NCBI RefSeq assembly: GCF_041860085.1
Contig: NZ_CP124747.1
Coordinates: 5,665,001-5,729,000, forward strand
Direction of reading: 5' to 3'
Length of the DNA: 64,000 bases
From: Schlesneria sp. DSM 10557
GTDB taxonomy: Bacteria; Planctomycetota; Planctomycetia; Planctomycetales; Planctomycetaceae
The translations under genes were made by a program, and so were the position numbers. Positions 1 through 8,515 of this stretch are shown here, in pieces. The first letter of the stretch is position 1; the number at the start of each line of letters is the position of its first letter. Under the pieces are notes generated by a model. The model was not told the DNA's origin. It did no database searches and saw nothing but the letters and a program-made list of their open reading frames with translations.

Positions 1-1
1 G

Positions 2-295
2 CGGGATGGTGCTGTCATACTAAAAGGCGTCCCCCGCAACGGTCGGTGGCGGTCAGAACTGGCGTCTGACGACGAGGCCATCGATGACAATCGGACCCGG
101 GTAAATTGGATCTGGCCGGGCTTTACGTGGCTACCACCTGGTGAGTTCCCATCAGAAACCTTCTGCCGTGATGTCGCAGTCTGCCTGAATCAAGAGACGT
201 TCTTACCAACCCATATTCGTGTACGGTATTTCAGGGATCAGGAAGCAATTTGGACGATTAATTCGCTGAATGCCCAAAATCGAGCCCCGAAGTAG
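2..295 (+). CDS. C-terminal end of an unknown protein (5' partial)
   Basis: An open frame enters from the left edge and stops with TAG, giving 97 residues. The translation has plausible protein composition, with aromatic-rich stretches (WIWPGFTWLPPGEFPS and RVRYFRDQEAIW), but I recognise no family. The start lies outside the window. It is read in the same direction as the next gene, 268 bases downstream, and I see no clear terminator between them. It could be a chance open frame at the edge; the lack of stops over 97 codons and the composition favour a real gene end. Confidence 0.5.
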   Translation, partial: RDGAVILKGVPRNGRWRSELASDDEAIDDNRTRVNWIWPGFTWLPPGEFPSETFCRDVAVCLNQETFLPTHIRVRYFRDQEAIWTINSLNAQNRAPK

Positions 296-563
296 GTTGT
301 GAGTGATCCAGAGTGACTGATGTGTTGGAGGATGTGCGGGTCAGTTTTCAGGAATTGTGAAAAAACAGTCTGATTCGTCGGCAATCAACCATACCGTCGC
401 CTCTGGCTTGGACGACACAGTAGCGTGTTAAAAGGCCGAGCGATACGATTTCGCCTTCCCCATGGACGGGTGACGTTCACTCGGCGAATTTGAACTCGCC
501 CTTGTCCGAGACGGTCCACGTCTTTGGACGAATTTTGATTCTGTTACTCCTTGGGAAGTTGAA

Positions 564-1358
564 ATGTCGCATTCCGGTTCTGCGGAAGTTGTGCGTGAAG
601 AAACCGAAGCCTCGTTGATCGCTCGTGCGCAAGTTGCCGTCAGCCGCTGTAACTGGGAAGTCGGTGAATGTGCCGCACTGTGGACGAAGCGATTTGCGCG
701 AGGACGAACCGACGCAGACTTCGCCGCGCTGGTCTCTCTGAGCGCTGATCAGGTTTACCAGCGACGACGTGTCTGGGAAACCTTCGGAGACGTCAGTAGT
801 AATTACTCGACGCTCAAGTGGTCTCACTTTTACGCGGCGATTAACTGGGACGATGCTGCGGAATGCCTGCAGTGGGCCGATGATGTCCAGGCTGGTGTTG
901 CCGAAATGAAGGCCTGGCGCCGTGCACAGCGTGGTGAGGACCTGAGCACCCCAGCCGTCGATGAAGCCCTGGACGGCTTGCCGACGGAACCCGCACTGGC
1001 CCGTGAAGCCGCTCCCTTTGATCATCAGTCCACGTTTTCGGTTTCGGCCAATCAGGCAGATGAAGACGAAGAAGCGTCCGCAGCAGTCCCACCGTTCGGG
1101 AACCGGTTGCCAGAGGGAACCAGTGAGTACGCTCCTTTCAATCCCGATGCGACGACCGTCCCGCCACGCGAAGCGGGGGAACGTCCCAATCTCAGCACCG
1201 AGCAGATCGCCAAGCGGTTTACGACCACGATCGAACGGTGCCAGAATCTGCTGACCCCGCAGTTCTGCGAGGAATTCGCTGAGCTTCCCGAAAAGGTCCG
1301 CAAACGCCTGCTGAAGGCGGTCGAGATGCTCGCGGAAAAAGTCAGTGAGATTGGCTAG
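564..1358 (+). CDS. Hypothetical protein with helical, DNA-binding-like N-terminal half
   Basis: 264 residues starting at ATG 564, with a weak GGGAAG eight bases upstream. Residues about 15-115 are predicted helical and rich in Trp, Arg and Ala (for example NWEVGECAALWTKRFARG and LSADQVYQRRRVWETFG). This resembles the helical part of replication or ParB-like proteins, but that is only an impression. Residues about 115-215 are acidic and Pro/Ser-rich, so probably disordered. Residues 216-264 form a final helical segment. There is no signal peptide or membrane segment, so it is probably cytoplasmic. A strong intrinsic terminator follows. Function unknown. Confidence 0.8.
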   Translation: MSHSGSAEVVREETEASLIARAQVAVSRCNWEVGECAALWTKRFARGRTDADFAALVSLSADQVYQRRRVWETFGDVSSNYSTLKWSHFYAAINWDDAAECLQWADDVQAGVAEMKAWRRAQRGEDLSTPAVDEALDGLPTEPALAREAAPFDHQSTFSVSANQADEDEEASAAVPPFGNRLPEGTSEYAPFNPDATTVPPREAGERPNLSTEQIAKRFTTTIERCQNLLTPQFCEEFAELPEKVRKRLLKAVEMLAEKVSEIG

Positions 1359-1417
1359 TCGGAGTGAAGTTCTCCATCGATGGTCACCGCGGTGTCATCG
1401 AAATGACAAAAGTCTCT

Positions 1418-1473
1418 CGCCCTGGATCGGGAACGAACGAAATTCGTGTTCCGATCCAGGGCGTTGTGTTTTT
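1418..1473 (+). terminator. Rho-independent terminator
   Basis: A 13-bp GC-rich stem begins CGCCCTGGATCGG and is closed by its complement at 1451-1463 after a partly paired AT-rich loop. It is followed by TTGTGTTTTT. It lies 60 bases after the stop at 1358 and separates that gene from the DUF1080-ThuA gene. The remaining bases up to 1720 hold no gene that I can see. Confidence 0.85.
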
Positions 1474-1720
1474 GGTAACCGCAAACTTCGCGATCGAATG
1501 TCTGCGTGCCGCAGGAAGACGGTTCCGACATTTTTCCAGGCCACATCCGCGCTCGATCCACTTGCTCACTTCATCGCGCAGGTGCGTCCCTTCGCAACTC
1601 GGCACCAGTTGCGGATCGAGTTCCGAATATGCTCAAATACCGATTCGTCAATCTCTTTCCCGATCGGCGGGTCGATATCCCCGGCAAAACACATTCACGA
1701 TGAATCAACAGGAGATGCTC

Positions 1721-3322
1721 ATGCGCATTCGGATGGGATGGATACTGTGTTCGATGGTCATGACCGCTCTGGTAATGTCCTCTACGGTACGTGCAGAGGA
1801 TGGCTGGGTTTCCATCTTCGACGGCAAGACGCTGGAAAAATGGGACGGCGATCCCGAACTGTGGAGCGTTGAAGACGGGGCGATTACGGGCAAGACCACC
1901 GAAGACAAACCGATCAAGGCGAACACCTTCCTCATCTGGCGTGGTGGAGAGACTGCTGATTTTGAGCTGAAGCTGGAATACAAGATCATCAACGGTAACT
2001 CGGGGATTCAGTACCGAAGTTTTGAACTTCCTGATCGGAAATGGGGAATCGGCGGTTATCAGGCTGACGCCGAAGCGGGCGACAACTATTCCGGAATCAA
2101 TTACGGTGAAAACTTCCGCGGCATTCTGGCCCTGCGTGGAGAGAAAACCGTGATTGGCGACGACCACAAACCGAAGGTGGTCGAAAAGTTCGCTGATACC
2201 AACGAGATCCAGGCGAAAATCAAGAAGGAAGACTGGAACGAGTACCATATCTCTGCGAAGGGATACGTCTTCGAACACCGGATCAATGGCGTACTGACCT
2301 CAGTCGTCACCGACGAAGACAAAGAACAACGACGTGCCAAAGGTCTGCTTGCATTCCAGCTTCACGTCGGTCCCGCGATGAAAGTTCAGTTCCGCAATAT
2401 CAAGCTCAAAAAGATTTCCGCGGAAGGGAAGACCAGCGATTCGGGGAAGAAGAAAGCTCTTCTGATCGCAGGTAATCCCAGCCATGGATTTGGTGCTCAT
2501 GATCATCTGTCGGGCTGTTCTCTGCTGGCTCGCTTGATCAACGAGAGTGGCCTGCCCGTGACAGCCGAAGTCCATTCCATCCAGAAGCAGGGATGGCCTT
2601 CCCCAGAGAAGCTGGCCGCCGCGAATACGATCGTGATCTATTCAGACGGTGGAGCAGGGCATCCCTTCAATGCTCATCTGGAAGAACTCGATGGATTGGC
2701 GAAAAAAGGGGCTGGCATCGTCTGTATTCACTACGGAGTCGAAACTGTTGCCGGTAAGCCGGGAGATGCATTCCTGGACTGGATCGGTGGATTCTTCGAA
2801 CCACACTGGTCCGTCAATCCCCACTGGGTTGCCGACTACAAGAAGCTGCCCGAACATCCTACAACGCGCGGGGTCAAGCCGTTCTCGACCAATGACGAGT
2901 GGTACTATCACATGCGATTTCGAGAAAAGATGGATGGCGTCACAGCGATCCTGACCGACCTGCCGCCGAAAGAATCACTCAGCCGTCCCGACGGTCCTCA
3001 CAGCGGCAATCCCGAAGTTCGTAAGGCGGTCCTTGAGCGGAAAGAACCACAGCACACGGCATGGGCTCGCGTACGTCCTGACGGTGGTCGCGGTTTCGGA
3101 ACGAGCGGCGGACATGTTCACTGGAACTGGGGCAACAACCAGTTCCGCAAGCTGATTCTCAATGCCATCGTCTGGACGTCGGGAGCGGATGTTCCGGCTG
3201 ACGGGACCCCCGCAGGGAATGTTACCGTCGACGATCTGCTGCAGAATCACGACGAAGCGATTCCCGCTGATTTCAACAAAGCGATGATTCAGGCGATGCT
3301 GGATCAGTGGAACAAGAAGTAA
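1721..3322 (+). CDS. Secreted DUF1080 (3-keto-disaccharide hydrolase) - ThuA fusion protein
   Basis: 533 residues. I chose ATG 1721 because AGGAG (1710-1714) lies six bases upstream and a Sec signal peptide follows (MRIRMGWILC..., cleavage near VRA-ED); the frame is open further upstream. Residues about 27-220 match DUF1080, a concanavalin-like beta-sandwich (opening WVSIFDGKTLEKWDG, later GNSGIQYRS). Residues about 235-510 match ThuA-like, glutamine amidotransferase-fold proteins (KALLIAGNPSHGFGAHDH, IVIYSDGGAGHP, the late GGRGFGTSGGHVHWNW). DUF1080 members have been shown to act on 3-keto-glycosides, and ThuA belongs to trehalose 3-keto metabolism. A periplasmic role in 3-keto-sugar cleavage is therefore inferred. 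The next gene is a possible electron-transferring dehydrogenase. Confidence 0.9.
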   Translation: MRIRMGWILCSMVMTALVMSSTVRAEDGWVSIFDGKTLEKWDGDPELWSVEDGAITGKTTEDKPIKANTFLIWRGGETADFELKLEYKIINGNSGIQYRSFELPDRKWGIGGYQADAEAGDNYSGINYGENFRGILALRGEKTVIGDDHKPKVVEKFADTNEIQAKIKKEDWNEYHISAKGYVFEHRINGVLTSVVTDEDKEQRRAKGLLAFQLHVGPAMKVQFRNIKLKKISAEGKTSDSGKKKALLIAGNPSHGFGAHDHLSGCSLLARLINESGLPVTAEVHSIQKQGWPSPEKLAAANTIVIYSDGGAGHPFNAHLEELDGLAKKGAGIVCIHYGVETVAGKPGDAFLDWIGGFFEPHWSVNPHWVADYKKLPEHPTTRGVKPFSTNDEWYYHMRFREKMDGVTAILTDLPPKESLSRPDGPHSGNPEVRKAVLERKEPQHTAWARVRPDGGRGFGTSGGHVHWNWGNNQFRKLILNAIVWTSGADVPADGTPAGNVTVDDLLQNHDEAIPADFNKAMIQAMLDQWNKK

Positions 3323-3632
3323 GCAGGACTGGTCTACCGGGGCACGGTCACTTCGCCATAACAAGGGAGTGACCGGATCGCTCCTCACATTCGACGTTTG
3401 AAAATGCACGGGGTGACGCCCAGAGTGTCGCCCTGTATCGTCTGCAATTCGCTATCTGCCTTGTCGGTCTGCAACAAATGCGGCTCTCGTCCGCAGGGTG
3501 AAGTTGAGGCTTCGAGCCGGTCAGATCAATGGCTCTTCCACTTCGTCTCGGATTCTTCCACTGGCGGTCCCTGATCATCCGCCCCTCACACGGTTAGATG
3601 CAGTTCCTCTTGCCCATTGGAGCGATGCGTTC
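3323..3632 (+). other. Intergenic region, no gene seen
   Basis: 310 bases between two same-direction genes. The frame of the next gene is open through part of it, but without a signal peptide or codon pattern that would justify an earlier start. No convincing terminator or promoter was seen. Confidence 0.5.
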
Positions 3633-6600
3633 ATGCTCTCACGTGCTCTGAACTTTTTTGCCTTGCATGTTGCCATCTGTTCGTGTGCCCTGGCCCAGGA
3701 CCCGGTCTGGCAATCCAAGGTGATCAACACGCTGACTCCGGGGCACGCCGTTGAGGTCGATGTGGATGTCGCCGGGGCGAAAGAGCTCTTCCTTGTGGTC
3801 CGCGATGGGGGGGATACATTTACTGCCGACTGGGCCGATTGGGCCGAGCCGCGGCTGATCCTGGACTCCGGTGATAAGCGGCTCACTGAGCTGAAATGGA
3901 AATCGGCTTCCGCCGACTGGGGCCAGGTACGAATCAATCAAAACGCCGATGGCGGTCCTCTTCGTATTGACGGCAAGGTCGTGGAATACGGGATTGGCGT
4001 GCACGCGAATTCGGTTGTGGCCTTCGACCTGCCCGCCGGAGTTAAACGGTTCAAGGCGCGAGCGGGAATCGACAACGGAGGATCGGACCAGGGAGCGTCC
4101 AGTTCGGTTCAGTTCCTCGTCTTCACAACGAAACCTGGGGCGAAATACCTTCAGCCCTCCGGGGGGACTCCCGGCGGAAGCCGCGACCCACAGGACGCAG
4201 TTTCGGGGCTGGATGTCGCCGAGGGTCTGGAAGCCACACTCTTTGCTTCGGAAGCATCGGGGTTACTGAGTCCAACCAACATCGACATTGACCATCTCGG
4301 TCGCGTGTGGGTCTGCGAGGTCGTCAATTATCGTGGTCGCCTCGGGGAGCGGGCCGAAGGGGACCGGATCCTCATTCTCGAAGACTTGAACAGCGATGGT
4401 GTGGCTGATAAGCAGCACGTTTTCTACCAGGGACGCGAAGTTGATTCTGCCATGGGGATTTGTGTTCTCCCCACAGCAACGGGCAAAGGAACCAAAGTCA
4501 TCATCTCGTGTGCGCCGCACGTCTGGATCTTTACGGATGACGATGGGAATTTGAGAGCGGACAGAAAAGAGCTGCTGTTCAGCAAAGTCGGCGACCCGCA
4601 GCATGATCATTCCACACACACCTTTGTGATGGGGCCTGACGGCAAGCTGTACTGGAATATGGGGAACACCGGACGCCATGTCTTCGACAAGGATGGCAAG
4701 CCGGTCATCGACGTGATGGGCCGGGAAGTCAATGAACGCGGAATGCCGTATCGCCAGGGGATGGCGTTCCGCTGCAATCTGGATGGGTCTGAGTTCGAAG
4801 TCCTCGGTTACAACTTCCGGAATAATTACGAGGTGACCGTCGACAGCTTCGGTACCGTCTGGCAGTCAGACAATGACGACGACGGGAATCAGGGGGTGCG
4901 GATTAACTATGTGATGGAAGGAGGCAATTTCGGCTACACCGACGAGATGACCGGTGCGGGATGGCAAACTCCCCGTACGAACATCGAAGCCGAAATTCCA
5001 CGTCGCCACTGGCATTTGAATGATCCCGGAGTGGTTCCCAACCTTGTGCAGACGGGCGGCGGGTCTCCCACCGGGATCTGTGTCTACGAAGGGACCTTGC
5101 TTCCGAAGCTGTATCAGAACCAGATTATCCATTGCGATGCGGGGCCGAATGTCGTCCGGGCTTACCCGGTGAAGAATTCTGGTGCGGGCTATTCCGGCGA
5201 AATGGTTAGTATCCTCCACGGTGCCAGAGATAACTGGTTTCGCCCCTCTGATGTTTGCGTGGCACCGGATGGTTCACTGATCGTGGCCGACTGGTACGAT
5301 CCGGGTGTCGGGGGCCATCGTATGGGAGACGCCGAAAAGGGGCGTCTCTTCCGGGTGGCTCCGCCCAAGACGGCTTATCAGATTCCCAAGTTGGATGTTT
5401 CGACTCCCGACGGGGCGGCTGATGGACTGAAGAGCCCCAACCTGGCGGCACGTTATCTCGCCCGGACGGCCCTGCTGTCGTTTGCAAATCGGGATGCGGG
5501 TAAGACTGTTGGCATCCTCTTCAATCGCTTCGAGCGAGATTCTGACCCTCGGTATCGAGCCCGCGTGCTGGCGATTCTTTCGCAAATTCCCGCCGCGCGA
5601 GAAAAAGCGATTTCGACTGCAATCAGCGATCCAAACCCGGATCTCCGAATCGCAGGGCTGCGGCTGGCACGTCAGAAATTGCCGCCAACCGACAGCGACA
5701 AGCATACCCAGGGACTGGTCAAAATTCTGGCGACGCTGGTGGGTGATTCCTCGCCTCAGGTGCGACGAGAGTGTGCCTTGGCGCTTCGGCTTTTGAAGTC
5801 CCCTGTGAAGGCGGAGTTGTGGGGAAAGCTGGCTGTCCAGCATGATGGAACTGACCGATGGTATCTGGAAGCATTGGGAATCGGTGCCGATCAGGACTGG
5901 GACAACTGCCTCGCTGCCGCCGCAAAAGCCGCAGGGAACCCGTCTTCCGAGAAAATCGTGACAAGTCCCGTCGCTAGAGACATCCTCTGGAGATCCCGCG
6001 GAACCGCGACCCCCGAAGATCTTTATCAGATCCTCGCGTCCGACGACGTGACGGAAGCGGACGCGCCCCGCTATCTGAGAGCATTCGACTTCCTCACAGG
6101 ACCGGCCAGAGAAGCCGCGCTCATCAAATTGGCGTTTGGTCAGTTTGGCAGTCCCGCAAAAACCCAGTACGTGAATGCGGAAGCCATCAGTCGACTTCAG
6201 CGATTCGATCTCGCTCCCAATTCACCTGAACTTGCGGCGATGAATCGAGTCCTGGATGGAATGAAGGGGCAGCCCTCATTCGTCCAGCTTGTGGGAAAGT
6301 TCAACGTCACAAATCGATTTCCTGACCTGCTCGCCCTGACCCAATCGATGCCCGACGAGCAAACGGGTGTCGACGCCGTTCGGGTGCTGGTAGACAAGAA
6401 TCAGAAGGATCTGCTGAACGCAGCTCTCAGATCCACTGAAGGAACGTCAGCGGTCGCGGTTGCAACCGCGCTCAGCCACTGCGGAAGTGCACAGGTCGCA
6501 GAAATTTTGTTGCCCCTGGTTGCAGATCAAAGCTTTGCCTTGGATCTCCGACGGGAAGCGATCAAGGGGGCTTCTCGATCACGGCAGGGGGCAGCGGAAC

Positions 6601-7199
6601 TGATTAAACTTGCCGAGTCGAACACCTGTGATGAATCACTGATTCCCGCATTGGCTGCTGCACTGCATAGTTCGACATTTGACGACGTGCGGAAGTCGGC
6701 TGAAAGGCTGTTTCCGTTACCTCCCGGTAAAGATTCGAAGCCACTTCCTCCCCTGGAACAGCTGGCTCAGATGAAGGGAAACAGTGGTAGCGGGCAGAAG
6801 CTGTTCGCATCGACGGCGAAGTGCAATACCTGTCACGTCGTGCACGGGCAGGGGAAAGAGGTTGGTCCGAATCTGTCAGAGATTGGATCTAAACTGAGTC
6901 GCCAGGCTCTGTACGAGTCGATCCTTTTTCCAAGTGCGGGGATCAGCCATAACTATGAATCCTGGACGTTTGCGCTCGAAGACGGGACGTCGCAGACCGG
7001 GATCATCGTCAGCGAAGATGGTGAAAAAGTGACCCTGAAGGGGAGCGATGCCATCGTTCGCACTTTCCCCGTCAAGGCCATTGAAGAACGTAGCAAGCAG
7101 ACCGTTTCGCTCATGCCTGCTGACTTTGCTAAACTCATTTCTCAGGAAGAACTCGTCGACATCGTCGAATATCTCACCACACTGAGGAAGCCACGATAA
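3633..7199 (+). CDS. PVC-type heme-binding dehydrogenase with N-terminal NPCBM module
   Basis: 1188 residues from ATG 3633, which directly begins a Sec signal peptide (MLSRALNFFALHVAICSCALAQ). GGAG lies about ten bases upstream. Order of parts: NPCBM/NEW2 carbohydrate-binding domain (about 25-175; note GVHANSVVAFDLP and a late GSDQG); PVC-type membrane-bound-dehydrogenase beta-propeller (about 195-590; blocks ATLFASEASGLLSPTNIDID, LNSDGVADK, NFRNNYEVTVDSFG, VADWYDPGVGGH); HEAT-like helical repeats (about 600-1030); and a C-terminal c-type heme domain with CNTCH at residues 1064-1068. The family is abundant in planctomycetes and is thought to oxidise sugars or alcohols at the periplasmic face. 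The substrate is unknown. The NPCBM suggests a polysaccharide or glycoside. Confidence 0.92.
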   Translation: MLSRALNFFALHVAICSCALAQDPVWQSKVINTLTPGHAVEVDVDVAGAKELFLVVRDGGDTFTADWADWAEPRLILDSGDKRLTELKWKSASADWGQVRINQNADGGPLRIDGKVVEYGIGVHANSVVAFDLPAGVKRFKARAGIDNGGSDQGASSSVQFLVFTTKPGAKYLQPSGGTPGGSRDPQDAVSGLDVAEGLEATLFASEASGLLSPTNIDIDHLGRVWVCEVVNYRGRLGERAEGDRILILEDLNSDGVADKQHVFYQGREVDSAMGICVLPTATGKGTKVIISCAPHVWIFTDDDGNLRADRKELLFSKVGDPQHDHSTHTFVMGPDGKLYWNMGNTGRHVFDKDGKPVIDVMGREVNERGMPYRQGMAFRCNLDGSEFEVLGYNFRNNYEVTVDSFGTVWQSDNDDDGNQGVRINYVMEGGNFGYTDEMTGAGWQTPRTNIEAEIPRRHWHLNDPGVVPNLVQTGGGSPTGICVYEGTLLPKLYQNQIIHCDAGPNVVRAYPVKNSGAGYSGEMVSILHGARDNWFRPSDVCVAPDGSLIVADWYDPGVGGHRMGDAEKGRLFRVAPPKTAYQIPKLDVSTPDGAADGLKSPNLAARYLARTALLSFANRDAGKTVGILFNRFERDSDPRYRARVLAILSQIPAAREKAISTAISDPNPDLRIAGLRLARQKLPPTDSDKHTQGLVKILATLVGDSSPQVRRECALALRLLKSPVKAELWGKLAVQHDGTDRWYLEALGIGADQDWDNCLAAAAKAAGNPSSEKIVTSPVARDILWRSRGTATPEDLYQILASDDVTEADAPRYLRAFDFLTGPAREAALIKLAFGQFGSPAKTQYVNAEAISRLQRFDLAPNSPELAAMNRVLDGMKGQPSFVQLVGKFNVTNRFPDLLALTQSMPDEQTGVDAVRVLVDKNQKDLLNAALRSTEGTSAVAVATALSHCGSAQVAEILLPLVADQSFALDLRREAIKGASRSRQGAAELIKLAESNTCDESLIPALAAALHSSTFDDVRKSAERLFPLPPGKDSKPLPPLEQLAQMKGNSGSGQKLFASTAKCNTCHVVHGQGKEVGPNLSEIGSKLSRQALYESILFPSAGISHNYESWTFALEDGTSQTGIIVSEDGEKVTLKGSDAIVRTFPVKAIEERSKQTVSLMPADFAKLISQEELVDIVEYLTTLRKPR

Positions 7200-7202
7200 T
7201 AA

Positions 7203-7242
7203 CGTCGAACTCCATCGAATGAATTCTCGATAGAGCTCGACG
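7203..7242 (+). terminator. Imperfect 16-bp hairpin after the dehydrogenase gene
   Basis: Arms 7203-7218 and 7227-7242 pair at 14 of 16 positions around an 8-base loop, starting four bases after the stop codon. There is no T-tract, so it may stabilise the mRNA end or act with Rho rather than be a classical terminator. Confidence 0.45.
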
Positions 7243-7396
7243 CTACGTCGGTGTGCCTGTTCTGTATGTCAATTGGACGTCTCCGGTGATGCGAAACCTT
7301 GATGTTTCCTCGCCTTCGAGGGGATCCTGGCTCGCTGGCCTGAGATCATTTCGCTGCGATTGCTTTCATCCACTTTTGCTAACGTGAAGCTGCTTT

Positions 7397-8512
7397 ATGT
7401 CGAAACCCGAAGAAGCTGGGCTCGCTCCCCGATTTCAACTTGCGGACTTCGCGCCGCTGATCAGTTTTTTCACGCTCGTCCTGGTTTTCTCTGTTATTGC
7501 CAGTGACTTCCTGAGTCTCACTACGTTGACGCTTATCTTGAAGCAGGGAGCCGTTCTGGCCATCGCCGCAACAGGACTGACCTTTGTCTTGCTGTGTGCC
7601 GAGATCGACCTCTCAGTAGGGATGGTCGCGCTGCTCTCGGCTTGCCTGTGCGGGGTCCTTTGGGAATCGTCATTGGCTGCAGGGCCAAAGGAAGTGAACG
7701 GGGCCGGGAACGTCTCGTACCTTGCAACGGGGCTCGTGATCCTGATTCCTCTTTTAGCGGCAGTGTTAATGGGACTATTGTCAGGTTGGCTGACAATCTC
7801 ATCGGGACTTCCCAGTTTCATTATCACACTGGCAATGATGAACATCGCGCTGGGGCTCGCCCGGTTCCTGACTCGCAGTCAGAAATTCGCGGTACCGCCA
7901 GTTCTGGGAGAGTTGGGGAACTCGCCGCTGCTCGAATTGCACTTGGGGCGATACGGGACTCTCAGTATTCCTCTGAGCGCCGCTTTGGCCGCCGCGGTTA
8001 TGATTGCGGCCCACCTGGTACTGCAGCACACCCGTTTCGGCCGGTACGTCTACATGACGGGTGGCAATCGTCAGGCGGCCCGGCTGGCAGGAGTCAGAAC
8101 CGAACGGATCGTCATCGCCTGCCTGGCAATTTGCGCGACGACCGCCGCGTGTGGAGGAATGGTCAACTCAGGCCGCATGAACAGCGTCAGTCTGGACCAG
8201 AACGCCGATCTCCTGCTGGATGCCGTCGCGTGCGTGGTTCTCGGCGGCACGAGCCTGTTCGGGGGGGAAGGGAGTATCGGTCGAACCCTGATTGGTGTGC
8301 TCAGTTTTACCGTTCTCAAAGTTGGACTGAACATTACGAACGTGGAACGACTGATCAAGCAGTCCGCACTTTCACCACAGCTTAAAGAGGAATGGCTGAA
8401 GGCGAGCTGGGTGACCCATTTTGATCTCCTGCGACCGTTCCTGATGGGTGTTGTCCTGCTGCTGGCACTTGTGATTCACGGCCGGCTGGTCAAGCACCGC
8501 AGCGATTCGTGA
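7397..8512 (+). CDS. RbsC-type sugar ABC transporter permease (orphan)
   Basis: 371 residues. This is a polytopic inner-membrane protein of the BPD_transp_2 family (RbsC/XylH/MglC type). Diagnostic blocks are AIAATGLTFVLLCAEIDLSVG near residue 55, FIITLAMMNIALGLAR near 140 and DAVACVVLGGTSLFGGEGSIG near 275. About nine or ten hydrophobic segments are visible. Such permeases need a double ATPase (RbsA type) and a periplasmic binding protein; neither is adjacent. The gene converges on the PQQ-like gene with only three bases between the stop codons. The upstream dehydrogenase and DUF1080-ThuA genes point the same way, which fits sugar uptake, but co-transcription is not shown. Confidence 0.88.
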   Translation: MSKPEEAGLAPRFQLADFAPLISFFTLVLVFSVIASDFLSLTTLTLILKQGAVLAIAATGLTFVLLCAEIDLSVGMVALLSACLCGVLWESSLAAGPKEVNGAGNVSYLATGLVILIPLLAAVLMGLLSGWLTISSGLPSFIITLAMMNIALGLARFLTRSQKFAVPPVLGELGNSPLLELHLGRYGTLSIPLSAALAAAVMIAAHLVLQHTRFGRYVYMTGGNRQAARLAGVRTERIVIACLAICATTAACGGMVNSGRMNSVSLDQNADLLLDAVACVVLGGTSLFGGEGSIGRTLIGVLSFTVLKVGLNITNVERLIKQSALSPQLKEEWLKASWVTHFDLLRPFLMGVVLLLALVIHGRLVKHRSDS

Positions 8513-8515
8513 CGG

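Noticed and set aside
477-1025. Minus-strand open frame of 182 codons
   Set aside because: It is antisense to the well-formed gene 564-1358 and has no recognisable domain or start signal.
1364-1720. Upstream extension of the DUF1080-ThuA frame
   Set aside because: It would run through a strong terminator and place a signal peptide in mid-protein. AGGAG before 1721 marks the true start.
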